Assembly (NCBI RefSeq): GCF_949628215.1 | Contig: NC_134283.1 | Coordinates: forward strand, 12,523,638-12,587,637 | DNA from: Phalacrocorax aristotelis | Taxonomy: Eukaryota; Chordata; Aves; Suliformes; Phalacrocoracidae | Length of the DNA: 64,000 bases | Reading direction: 5' to 3' | Shown here: positions 1 through 12,300 of the stretch, piece by piece | Position numbering within the stretch: position 1 is the first letter of the stretch | Layout: the number at the start of each line of letters is the position of its first letter | Translations under genes and position numbers: made by a program | Notes under the pieces: model-generated | Told to the model about the DNA's origin: nothing | Database searches by the model: none | What the model saw: only the letters and a program-made list of their open reading frames with translations

Positions 1-196
1 AACCCTGGAATCCAGTAGCTTGGGTATTGAGATTGCTTTTATTCCTCACCTCTTATGTTTTAGAGTTTGAGATATGACCACAGAAAAAGACAACTACTCA
101 CAAGGAAAATTTTCTCACTTAGAAAAAATAGTATAAGTCTAAAGAGTAATACTGTTCTCTCAAAGCCTCTAATAACAACTTTTTTTTTTTCCTCAG

Positions 197-261
197 AGCC
201 CATCACTATGCACCTTCAGATGCTTTTGGAAGTTGTTCCAGCAGAGGAAGCTGCTGAGTAA
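197..261 (+). CDS. SLC7A9: SLC7A9 last coding exon (b0,+AT C-terminus), gene partial
   Basis: A polypyrimidine run and CAG acceptor (181–196) lead into a 65-base exon in frame 2+63. It encodes PITMHLQMLLEVVPAEEAAE and a TAA stop at 259–261. This closely matches the C-terminal tail I recall for human b0,+AT (SLC7A9), which ends with PITMHLQMLMEVVPP and acidic residues. SLC7A9 is the light subunit that pairs with rBAT (SLC3A1) to import cystine and dibasic amino acids in exchange for neutral ones at the apical membrane of gut and kidney cells. Only the cytosolic tail is in the window; bases 1–196 are its last intron. The gene runs toward TDRD12 tail to tail, as in mammals. The second proline of the mammalian VVPP motif is alanine here. 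The identification rests on 21 residues plus synteny. Confidence 0.87.
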
Positions 262-504
262 AATATTTTATATGCACCAGTTTGGTTTTAAGTGCCATAC
301 AGGTTGAAGGAGATTCAATTGAGTTTGGCACACATTTATACTTTCTAAATTGTTATATTAATATTGATGTATTATTTTTGCAACACTTTAGTACTTGAAA
401 AATGTTAAATATATAAAAGATTTCTGAGCCAGATTAGTGTCCAGCAGAGCCGTTTTCATTGTTTGCTAATATGTTATGGTATCTTGCTTTCTGCATTGAA
501 ATTA
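262..504 (+). other. SLC7A9 3' untranslated region or 3' flank
   Basis: AT-rich sequence follows the SLC7A9 stop codon. I see no AATAAA or ATTAAA hexamer before the CR1 element begins near 505. The transcript may therefore use a non-canonical signal or run into the repeat. The first plus-strand AATAAA after the CR1 is near 2719–2724. Confidence 0.4.
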
Positions 505-2293
505 CTCAAAACAGACAAAAGGGGTTCTTCAGACATGTCAACCACAAGCAGAAAAAGAAGGAAAACATAGGCCCACTGTTAAACAGAAAAGGAGAGTCAA
601 TCAGCAATAATGCTGAAAAGGCAGAGGTCCTCAACACCTTCTTCACCTCGGTCTTTACCAGCACTGTCGGGTCCCAGGCTTTGGGAACAACATTGCCAAT
701 TGAACCAAACACCGACCCACCATCAGTGAAGGAAGAGTTAGTATATCAATTACTACAGGAGCTTGACCCCCACAAATCAATGGGCCCTGACGCCATCCAC
801 CCGAGGGTGTTGAGAGAGCTGGCTGACATCATTGCAAGGCCACCCTCCATAATCTTTCAGAAGTCATGGAGAGCGGGGGATGTCCCAGAGGACTGGAGGA
901 AGGCAAGTGTTACCCCTATCTACAAGAAAGGCTCGAGGGAGGATCCGGGTAACTCTAGGCCCATCAGCCTTACTTCAATCCCTGGGAAAGTTATGGAATG
1001 AATCCTCCTGGGGGCCATCACAAGTCAAATGACGCACGTGATTCGGAAGTGCCAACATGGCTTCACTAAAGGCAGATGGTGCTTGACAAACCTGGTGGCC
1101 TTCTATGACAAAGTGACTGGCCTGGTTGAGATGGGGTGGGCAGTGGACATTGTCTACCTGGACTTCTCCAAAGCCTTTGATACGGTCCCACAAAATCTCC
1201 TCCTGGAGAAGTTGATGTGTTATGGCCTAGACAAGTGGTCTGTGCAGTGGGTGGGGAACTGGCAGATGGGCCACACCCAAAGGGTGGTGGTAAATAGCTC
1301 TTTCTCAAACTGGCAAGCTGTCACAAGTGGAGTCCCCAACAATCGATATTGGGCCCAATGTTATTCAACATCTTTATAAGTGATCTGGATAACAGCATCA
1401 AGTGTAGCCTGATGAAGTTTGCTGATGACACCAAGTTGAGTGGGGAAGTAGGCACTCCGGAAGGGAGAGCTGCTCTGCAGGAGGATCTGGATAGGCTGGA
1501 GGAGTGGGCCAGCAAGAACCTTATGAAGTTCAACAAGGACAAGTGTAAGGTCATGCACCTGGGAAAACATAATCCAGGAGTGCAGCACAGACTGGGATCC
1601 ACCTGGCTGGAGAGCAGCTCTGTGGAAAGGGACCTGGGGGTCCTGGTGGACAGGAAGCTCAACATGAGCGAACAGTGTGCTGCTGCGGCCAGGAAGGCCA
1701 ACAGGATGCTGGGTTGCATCAAAAAGGGCATCGCCAGCAGAGAGAAAGAAGTCATTATCCCACTCTACTCAGCACTTGTCAGGCCACACCTGGAGTACTG
1801 TGTTCAGTTCTGGTCCCCGCTATACAAAAAGGATGTGGACAGGCTGGAAGGGGTCCAGAGAAGGGCCACCAAGATGATCAAAGGATTGGGAAGCCTGCCA
1901 TATGGGGATAGGCTGGGAGAGCTGGGTTTGTTCAGCCTTGAGAAAAGGAGGCTCAGAGGGGATCTCATCACCATGTACTAGTACTTAAGGGGTAGCTACA
2001 AAGAAGATGGAGACTCCCTTTTTACAAGGAGTCATGTGGAGAGGACAAGGGGGAATGGACACAAATTGCTCTTGGGGAGATTCTGATTGGACACGAGAGG
2101 AAAATTTTTCGCACTGAGGACAGTCACCATTGGAATAATCTCCCTGGGGAAGCGGTTGACTCGGCCCCGTTGGCCACCTTCAAGAGCTGTCTAGACAGGG
2201 TGCTGGGCCATCTTGTCTAGACTGCGCTCTTCCTAGAAAGGTTGGACTAGATGATCCCTGAGGTCCCTTCCAACCTCTGATTCTGTGAAAAGG
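505..2293 (+). mobile_element. CR1 LINE, 5'-truncated, reverse-transcriptase part, inactive
   Basis: The translation follows the CR1 pol protein from the linker before the reverse transcriptase (KGFFRHVNHKQKKKENIGPL, near 515–577) to the C-terminus. The RT signature YLDFSKAFDTV lies near 1155–1187 and FADDTK near 1418–1435. The 3' end has the family's GATTCTGTG-type tail near 2280–2290. The copy is dead: an in-frame stop after GKVME near 1001, a frame change near 1340, and another stop near 1979. The endonuclease part is missing, the usual 5' truncation of target-primed insertion. It lies between the convergent genes SLC7A9 and TDRD12. Confidence 0.93.
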
Positions 2294-5200
2294 AACTTTT
2301 CAATTATCAAGATGGGAAAGCTCACCACCAACACTGTCAAGATGCTTTTGATTACACTGCTGGAAGAACAAAGCAGCTATCATTTACAGCATCATGTTCA
2401 AGAGACAACACAGGAAAGACAGAAATAACTGAAAACCAGACTAGCTGCATTCTCAGTTTCTCAGACCAAACACTAGCTATCAAAAAATTAGACTGAGGGA
2501 GTGGGAATCGAGTGAAAATGGAAAGCACAGTTGACAAGAACAGAAGAGGCAAGTTAAAACAAGATAACCAGAACTTAGTATCTTGGTGTGTGTGTTTTCT
2601 CCAACACCATCCAAGTTATAGAACAGTGAGCAAATGCCTCAGAAATTATCCTCCACATGATGTGACTTTACAGAGGTAACTTCATCATCCTAAATACACT
2701 CCATTTGGTAGCTGATGAAAATAAAATATAAAAAATAAATACTACATTAACATACACATGTAAGCAGCTTTACTTTCCCTGCCAAAGGAACTTAAGGATT
2801 CTCACTAACATTCTTTACTACTACATTCCCTCAGTGCAAATGGATAAAGGAATGAATTTTATCAAGTCACTTGTCTATATTTTGAAGTGATTAATTTGAG
2901 AGACTGTTTATACTGAAAGCACAAGTCTTCTCAACTCTTAAGCACATTCATCCTAAATATATAACTAATAATAAATAACAACAATCTAAAGCAACTGGCT
3001 TAAGATCATAAGTTCATACTAACTCTAGCCTAGCACATTCAAACAAAGAAGCTATTTCTATCATCCTGCAGCTACAAAGAAATAACAGTTAACTTCCTAT
3101 ATATTTTTTATTTAGTGTCTACCTACACAGGAAAGCAATCCCAAAGGTAGATATAAAAATGATGGATTCTGATTCATTTGAATGAGATTTTGTGATTACA
3201 GTCAGATCCATGAAAATATCAGCTCCATGTGCAATCATGGTAAAACAAGCACAAAGGTTAAGAATGACTAAGGAAAGCTAACGGAGAGCAAGACAAAATG
3301 GTAATTATTTCATTACATATAGAGTGCCTACTTGCCACAGTGTTTTGTCCCAGTCACACTATTACAGCTGCTGTTCCCCTACCACAGTTGGTAAAAACAT
3401 CAGTTCAAACAGAAGAACTATAAGGTTCAGAGAAAGACCAAAAGAATAGAATATTTTTGTATAAGGAATGACTATACTACAATTTTGAAGGCTGAAATAC
3501 AGATACCTGACTGAGGGATGGGGAGAAAAATGATGACAGAGGTCCATAGGCAGAGTCAAGTGACAAGAAAATGGGAAATGCAAGCTATCTGTTCCTATTA
3601 CAACTTGAGGGTACTGGATGTCAAGAGACAGAGCAGGGATGGCTTCAAAACACAGGAAAAAAATATCTTTCTTCACAAAATATGGTGTTTGACTACTGAC
3701 TTCCTTAGTGCAGGAGAAATGTTAGAAGTTGATGCAGGTTCCAAAATGCAACTGAACTAATACTCAAGTAAAAATGCCACAGAAAACCTCTTCCTTATGA
3801 AGATCCTGATCAAAAATTGCTTGAGGCCAAGAGGCCATTCTTGGACTGTACTGCTACATTTTTTACACTGTTCTTTATAAATTAGCTCTTGGCAGCTGCT
3901 AAGAATGTATGGCTAAAATCAGCTTTTGCTTCTACCTCATACATGGTATCTTACTTTTCAAACAAAAATTACAGATATTTATGTCTCTTAAATAGCCCAT
4001 TTATTTATCTACCAGCAGAAAAATGATCTTACATCATATTTAAATATCAGACAAGCTACAGAAGAACAACACACACAATGGAAAACATCCCACCCCATCA
4101 CTTTTTTTTTCCAATTAGGTGATTTGAGAGTCTTCTGTTTCGATCACAACACAGAGCAAGACCAAAATCATTACATTAGTTATTTCCTTAAGTACTTCTA
4201 CAACAATTACAGCTTCACCAGTACCTGTACTCAGGTGAAGGTTATTATTAAGCTCAGTTGTAGTCAGGTTCCCAACAGCACTAGTTTTTTAAACGATGTG
4301 TTAACAATTACAACTGTTTCTGTCACATGGCAGTTTTCTACTGGCATCAATATTCTTAAATATTCAGAAAGAAGCAGCTTTATTTTATGCTAATACTAGA
4401 AAAACTGTAGCTGTCAGCGTAAACATGAATACAGTCCTCCTCCCATTCTTGAAGGCATCCCAATGTTTCTTGAAAGAATAATCCCCCACAAGCAAGTGTA
4501 TTCTTCCTAGTCAAGAATACAACAAAACTTTAGGCTGCTTAAAGTAAGTCCATAAATTTAAGTCTCTATTCTAAATCACCATATAGCTATGTTGGGAAAC
4601 TAGTGTGCTTTAAAATCTATAGATGCAAAGAGATCTACACCAGATTCATTTATTATAAACTACTTTTACATTATTACTCCACTGCAAGATGTTCTGGATG
4701 TACAAAAACATAACAGGGAAAAATTATTTACTGAAAGATACTAAAAGGCAAAGCCTTAGGGCTAAACAGACAAGATTTTATTGTTCGTTAGCAAAGGAGG
4801 AGAGAGTTTTAGATAAACGAGAGGGAATTAAATAAGACCATTTATGAAAAGTGGAAGTGTCAAACTGAAAACAAATACTGAATCTACTATCACAGTGCTC
4901 ATTATATTCACTACAGTGAAATGTACTGTACAGTATTTCATACCAAGTCAATGTATTTCCAATCAAGTAACCAAAATTGCCCTTGGTGTTGACGCATCCT
5001 TTCTTGATGCAGAACAGACAAACATGATGATTGCCAAACTAAATACTGAATGAATGAGAGATACGGTAGAAACAATTGACAGATCGTCAGCATTTGTGAA
5101 ACTTCAAAAATTACTAACTATTGCAAACACTGAAAATTCACTCAGATAAGTAAACTAGAAGTTCCTTGATTACTAATAAATTCAACTGCTTCACAACCCA

Positions 5201-5320
5201 AATTTAATCTGTAGATTTTACTGTTTGGATGGCACACGTACATATGTGCACATCATCGTTATAGCCAACAATTTTAAAGTGAAGGCACTGGAAAACAAAC
5301 AGTGTTCCTTCCATGGAGTA
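2294..5320. other. Intergenic stretch between SLC7A9 and TDRD12
   Basis: About 3 kb of AT-rich DNA between the two convergent 3' ends. Open frames here are short (the longest are roughly 80–105 codons) and resemble nothing I recognise. I see no repeat family, RNA gene or splice-linked coding signal in it. Confidence 0.5.
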
Positions 5321-5326
5321 TTTATT
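5321..5326 (-). terminator. TDRD12: TDRD12 candidate polyadenylation signal AATAAA
   Basis: The plus strand reads TTTATT, which is AATAAA on the coding strand, about 170 bases beyond the TDRD12 stop codon. It is the first canonical hexamer that I found downstream of the stop. Cleavage would be expected 10–30 bases further left, giving a 3' UTR of roughly 190 bases. Confidence 0.55.
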
Positions 5327-5493
5327 CAGAATCTCAGCACTCAAAGATAAGGGCTTAAACTACTATTTTCCTTCTAAAATTAAGGACAGTTCTGCAACCT
5401 GTATGTTTTGTTTTATAAATTTTAGTGGAAATACTCGTGCAAGAGACTATTCTGAAGCATAATTCTTATCAGAGGAAAAGATCTGTCTCCAAA

Positions 5494-8400
5494 TTACTCA
5501 TCACTTTCTGTTCCACTGTCTTCTGAGGAGTCAATCAATTCTTCGGTTACTGCAGCAGGGCAATACAATTTTTTAGTACCTAGAATTAATTAATAAAATG
5601 TAACATTTATAAAGCAAGAAAAAACAAGAGATTCAGAACAATTATGTAGTAGTATTAAAGCAAAACAAAAACCAAACCAACAACAAAAAAACCTGAACTA
5701 GACCAAAACACTGAGAACTACTTCAAACTGCTTTTGTCTGTGCTATTCCATTAGAAAGGATACCCTGCTGCCTGCAGCTTGCTATTAGAGTCCTCTCATC
5801 TGTTTTCAGAGAATTTAAGCAAGCCAGCTAAGTGCCACATATTTATATAAATGAATAGTTCAGATAAAGCCTATGGAAAAATCAGGATGCTAGTCATTTT
5901 ATGTGTTATAAAGCCAGACTTGTTCATTCCTTACCAACTGGAAAAGGGCTTTTATCTTCAAAATCTTCCCAGTGTTCAAAATCAAGAGACACTTGAGGAT
6001 TCTGCTGACAAAAACATTGTTTGAAACATTCACTGTGTATCAGTGCAGATATGGTCCAAACATTCATTAATTCTCAAATTAATTTCAACTTTACCTTGTT
6101 CTTCAGTAATTTGCACCACAGTCCTTTTTTCTCTTTTGCAAGAACAATAATAACCTCTTGATCCTTTATCACACATGTAGACTTTTCTGCAAGTATACAC
6201 TGATGCAGCTCCATGTCAGCCAAATAAAATTTATCTCCTGAACAAGCACTAAAGCATAAACAAAAGTTTAAAAAAATTAAATGCAAGCTGACTGTCAAAC
6301 ATTGTGATTATACGTGAATTTCTTAAACGTACCTGAAAACCACCTTCTCTTTAGCGAACTCGCATTTACAGTCAGCTACACTTGCTATTTTTACCTTCAC
6401 TGTAACAGTCTCTTCATTTTGAAACCATTTTATTTCTGGATGAAAGCTAAAATAAAGGAGGTTTAATTGGATTTTTTTCAAGAATAGAAGACAACTGAGT
6501 TTCAGACAAGCGCTCTCACATGCAGCCAGCACTTTCCCATTAGGTTACAAACAACCACCTGAGTTTCAGCATCTGTAGGTGTACTCAACCATAATAATTT
6601 GACACTGAAGAGCAGTGTCAGGAAAGCATGTGATAGGTCAACCAAGCTCACTACAAAGGTGCTGCAGTTTCAGTCTTTGGAGGAGAACATCTACTAGTTC
6701 AAGTAGGGAGACATTCCATTAACTTTGATATCCAAAGGAATCAAACTTACTGCCTCATTTAAGGATGCTATCATAGTCTAATCTTGAAGTGACAAAGGAA
6801 AGGTAATAGTGGCAAGACCAACCTCTGAAAGACAAAGTAAACCTTTCAACTGACCATAGACACAAATATACGTTTCTCAAAAAGGTTTTCAACCACTTAC
6901 TCTACAGCTGTTATGCCTCAAACTTCCCCTAAATGCTGAAAGGCAGTGAAAACGAAATCCTACTAGCAGACTGCAATATCCATTCTTTCAGGTTGCTTCC
7001 TTTATCATACCCTCAGTCATATCCAAACCCTCATTAATTTAACTGCTAAGCTGTACCTCAACACGTACTACATAAAGATCTTAAACTGTGCTAAGCCAAG
7101 CTGCAGGAGATACATGTGGATTCAATCACCCTATCAAGAGCTTTTCCAATAGGCTAAAATACAAAATACTTCCATTATTTGCACAAGAAAATGTTAGTCA
7201 CCCATAACTAGCATTAATAGGTAGAAGAAAAAGAATAAGCCAAAGGAAAACACTGCCTAGTCCCAAAGACTATAAGAAATTTAAAACATTCTCAGGATCC
7301 ACTATCTGCTGACTATCCCCACAAACCACACCTAAGATGTCCCTCAGCATATTCATAATCGCCAAACCTAGTATTCATTTCTACTGCATGCTTCTCAAAT
7401 TACTTATCAACAGAAATTGTCCTATCCATGAAGGAATAAGAATAATGGATACACTTTCAAACAAAGAAAAAAAGAAAAGGAAATGTGTCTGCAACACAAA
7501 AATATGGCCCATTCTCAAAATAAAAACGTATTTTCTTACCCCCAGCCCCCAAGCACAGAACCCACATAATGGAGAGACACACAGAACTGATTCATCTCAT
7601 TAAATACCAAGATGCAGAGACAGAAGGGTAGGAGAGTTACAGTTTAGACCTCAAATAGGACAATCGTTGGGTAAAACATAATCCAGACAAGTGTGAGTCC
7701 GAGCTGGTATTTTATACCCATGGACAGAGCTGAACAAGCCCTTGTTTTCATTCACTTCCTAGTACTATGGTGTCTAATCAAAGATTACATTATTTCAACA
7801 GATAAAATTAGATTCCAGGAGTATGGAAAAGAACAATTACTTAAAGAACTCACAAGATGATGTATGTTTATACATAACAGCAACAGTAATCTCTCAAGCT
7901 CAACAGTGATGTAATAGAATACCTCTACCTGTATTATACCTATTTACTCACAAACTAGATAATCTCAGTAAGGATGATTGTCCTTTTTGGCAGTTCACAT
8001 AAGAAAAGCAAGCATGGGAAAAAATCACACTGAATTTTTGTACCATTTATGGGGACGCAAGGCAGAGTCTTTTGCTTCCTTAGTTTGGGCTACACCATCT
8101 AAAAAACAAGAAATCCGGAAAGATATTTTATACTTATCTATACTATAGAAGCAAGATACTTCCAGAATACCCTAGTACTATCATAAAAATAACTTGCTAG
8201 CATCCAATTAATACTGCAAGACTATATTCGGCATTTATATTGGGCACTATTTGTAAAGATTAAGTTAATAATTCAACTGAAAATTTAAACTGAGTATTAC
8301 AGTTGGTATAATTAAAAAAACGAAAGAAAACCCCAAAACAAACCCACCGCAACAAAAACAAACCCCCCACAAAAACAAGAAACCCACGCCAAAAATGCAG

Positions 8401-9385
8401 AGCTTCCCAGGTGGACTTAAGGTTTTTCCAGTTTCAAGACATGATTCAAAACCTGAAACATGGTATTTTAGAAACTGATGAGTTTCAGGTATGAAAGAAC
8501 TAATATTGATGTTACTATCACAGCTTGAAACATGGCCTTACAGTCACTCTACACCAGGGGAAAAAAGCCTTCTATGATAAGCGCTCCAGGATCTTATCTG
8601 ACTTACAGCTGCTGCAACTTGTTAATCACTCAGCTTTCATTGCTCCAAACTCACTCAGCTGCTGCCAGATCATCCTCTGTCCATCCCCCTTCTATGACTT
8701 ACAAAGCCATATGCTTTTAAGTCTCTACTGACTGAATACCACATCCTTGAGCATTAGATTAAGAAGGGGGGTAAGGGAGTAAAGCCATTTTAAAGCATTT
8801 TCTACCACCCTGAACCTCGGGGGGGGGGGGGACGACACACAGGACGGGACACGGGACACACGATGACAAAAAAAAACCTCCCAGGGAATGATGCTCTTAC
8901 CTCGTATTTTCAACAGACTTCAGCTTCCTTAAACCCTATGGCCTTTGACAGCAAAATGCTCATCCTCTCTACAGGAGTGATTTCCTACTCACATGTTCCA
9001 TTCAGAGTCAAACAGTTTTGAATCTCTCGAGGACTGAGTATCTCCCAAATAGTAATACAGCTATATTAATATGTTTTGGTCTCACAGCATCTCCAGGCTG
9101 CTAACTATAAAGTATTTGTGGCTACTGTAAACATCAGCTATATGGTGCTATTCTGTATACTCAGAGAAGCATGCATTTGGTAAAATGACTTTTAGGTTGA
9201 CATTTGAGCACCCAATTTTAATTAAAGTTCTAAAATTTTCTTTGAAATTATGAAAAGGATTACCACATGGATGATTCCTAAGAGTAATTTTAGATGAATT
9301 ACAGTTTTCAGTAGAATTTTCTTGTACTGACATATTCTGTGGACTGGATGCATTCTCCGGACCAGCTGTATCTTCCTTTATGCTT
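5494..9385 (-). CDS. TDRD12: TDRD12 exons 25–29: CS / p23-like domain and acidic tail
   Basis: Residues about 1031–1246. Exon 25 is a low-complexity, Asn/Ser-rich spacer. Exons 26–28 read [20 protein letters not shown], then [20 protein letters not shown], then KGLWCKLL and [20 protein letters not shown]. This is a CS domain, the p23/Sgt1 fold, including the tryptophan-containing strand and the DFxxWxDxED stretch that follows it in the Hsp90 co-chaperone p23. Exon 29 ends in an acidic tail, [11 protein letters not shown], with TAA at 5494–5496. CS domains are known in the long forms of TDRD12 and in some fly Yb-family relatives. The exon 27 acceptor (TTTAG before TGCTTGTTC) was set by frame; the later CAG would give a stop. 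Confidence 0.87.
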
Positions 9386-12300
9386 CTGAAAACAGAAAAA
9401 GACATTTTTAAAAGAAAGGGTTTAGATATATTCAATATTTGAAGGATTCCTAATTATAGCTGGAAATCCTTTTGAAGTTAAGTTTTTCATACTAATATAT
9501 ATAAAAAAATACAATAAAATGCACTTAGAGCAAACTGCAAATCTCACCACAAGGTCACCGAACTTCAGTAACTCAGTAAGAAGCATTTATACAGAAATAA
9601 ATCCAAGTCAGGAGAACATTTAAAACTCTGATGGTACCAGCATTTCCTTTGAATTATAAAAGCTATTTGCCTTACTGTGTGTGATAGACTGAGATTGGAA
9701 AATTATTTCCTTTCACAAAGAATTATAGTAGGTTTGGGGGCTTTTTGGTCATATTTCATTTTGACTCGGAAAAAGTAAACATCTCAGAATATTCAAAAGT
9801 TCTTCACTTACTAGTAAGAGACCTCTGGCTTTCCAGCTGCACAGCTAGGGCCTTCACTAGCTGGACTCAAGATTCAAATAACACTGCAACAGAGTCAAAC
9901 TACTTGAGAGCCTAGGGACATGCACCACAACCCTCTGTTCTGCAACAGCCTACGAAGTCTCCATCAAAACACTATTGATAAGAACACAGCACTGCATAAT
10001 TTTTGAAACACTGTCCAAATGAAAAATACTTTCTTATATCACCACCAATGCTTTGTGGCATAAGAGGACTGAATCCAGTCTAGTAATACATCACCTAAAG
10101 TTTCAGGCTGCATGCATAAGTAAATACTAACTTTTAAATTAATCCATATGGAAGATTTAGTATGAAACACCTATTTGGCCATCTTTATTCAGAACTGACA
10201 CAGCTTACCTTAATTACTTTGGAGGTAAATTAGTAAGATTAAAATAATCTTAGTCCTAAATGAAAGATACCTTTAACCACTTCTACCTTTATAAAGCACT
10301 TAACATCTTTTCCAAATAATTCTAACTAAACAATTCTTTGAGGCTAGGTAAAATAGAGCACAGCAAATTCAACTCAGTATTTTTTTTAGAAACAATTTCT
10401 GAGTTATGTACTTGAAGGAATCAAACACTTTTAAAAAAGTTTTCTCCTATGATTTATTGAATAGCTTTGGAAAGCCAAAGGCTGAGAATCTAATCTTACC
10501 TTACAACAACTGAGGTTCTACCAAAATATTTACCTATTCACACGCCACACACTCTAGAAACAGCCACCAAGCAAGGAAGTGCCTCAAAAGGTGAAGAAGA
10601 ACTTGAAAGGTAGGGGGCTGAAAACTGCGCAAATAGAGTATGAAGTTACACAAAAGCTTTGTATATGAAGTCTGCAATGAAGCACTTGAAATTGACACAA
10701 CCAACACTGTATGATACAACTGCATATTCTGCAACAAGGAGAAGATATTCCTGCAAAAACCCCACTTTTCATTACAAGTGTTTCTACAGTTGCAGAGGTA
10801 CTAGGCCTAGGTTGAAGGACAGCCTGTGTTTCTCAAACACCATTAATCAGGAGTGACTGGAATATCTGCCAAGTTTTCATGGGATGGTATCCAAAGATCG
10901 TGTGAAGACACTGAAGGATCTAGTGCTTTGATTGTGCATTTATTGAACAGTCAACAAGGCAGTAACTTAGACAGATGCTTATGCATTAGAGATGGGCCAT
11001 GACCTCCTCCACAATCATCAAAAAGGTCTGGAGAGAAGGCCCAGAGACAGAGTGGCTTTGTTCATAATTGATGGATTATCCCAAAGCAGCGATACTTCTT
11101 ATATCCATAGACCATGTCATCTTGGAGATGAAAATGTGAGCCCTTTTCTTTCCAGGAAAAAAATGTTTCTCAAGGCAATTAAGACCGAATTCGATGTTGC
11201 TGACAAATGCAGATTACAACATGGAAAATTTGGGCTATGCCAAGCTTGCCTGAAAGGCTGTGCAGCCTATATGTGCTATGGTCCACTGGTTACTCTCTGT
11301 GGTAGGAATAGAACACCACTTTCATTCTGGTCACAGAGGTAAGGTCCTTTCACCACACGTGACAAACCCATGAGCATTTAGTTAACTGAAGAATCTTTTT
11401 GGCTTTTGAACTAAAGAGGGAGATTGATGAACAATCAGAAAGAGTCCAGCACTCTGTACCAAGGATATATAACTGAAGCGGATAGCGGAGTGCTGCCTGA
11501 TGCACTAATGTCAGGTAGGAGTTCTGAAATGTAGGCAATCTGCCAAGTAGTTCAGACAAAAAGGACTGATTTCAAATTAGCATGGAAAGTATCCTTTATC
11601 TTTGTGTTATTTTATAAAATCTTTTACTGGGCAGAAGCATTATTCAATGCAATTATCATGACCCGAGAAAAACAGGATTATATAAGTATTAGGGGTACCT
11701 GTTAAGTAATGATGAATGAACCTCATAGCCATTAAGGACAGCCATGAAGGACAATAGGTAAGGGACTACCACATCGCACACACAAGTTCTAGGCAGAAAA
11801 CCCAGAGTAATACAGAATGCTTGTCAAACTAGCACAGGTTAAGGGGAGGCAAAGCTATTTGCCACATACTGAGAAGTATAGATTTTTAATAAAATCTAAA
11901 TCTACACTGAAGCATCCAAAATCTGCGTAACCAACATGTAACTATGCACATTCTGCAACAGGGAGAAGAAATACCTGCAAAAAACCACACAAATGAAGCT
12001 ACTCGGTCAACTTAACTTTACAGGAGCTCTTTAAGTGCCCTTTATTTAACTAGTACCTTATTAAAAAAGGCTGCAGTTAGTTCTGAATGTTTCAATAGTA
12101 GTATCAGGCTTAGTGTATCTCCAGAAAGTAATCCAAGCAGTTGCATTACAGGTATTTGAGATGGAACTGTCACACACAGCACTGCAATAAAGTTGCCAGG
12201 TCTCTGGCACTACATGCTCTTGTGACCGTCAGGAGATTACCAACGTTCCTGTTCAGTAACAGCATGAAACAAGAAATAAATTCAGAAAGGTTGTGCTCAA

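Larger units (their letters stand above)
6447..9160 (-). other. TDRD12: TDRD12 intron 25
   Basis: A 2.7 kb AT-rich intron. It holds an A/C-rich low-complexity stretch near 8,310–8,395 and a run of 13 G at 8819–8831. I see no exon-like segment, RNA gene or recognisable transposable element in it. Confidence 0.5.

Noticed and set aside
9161-9435. Reading the frame near 9,148–9,435 as a separate small gene starting MNISKPF
   Set aside because: An acceptor (CTGTTTTCAG) lies inside it at 9,386, and the part after it joins TDRD12 exons 24 and 26 in phase, so it is exon 25.
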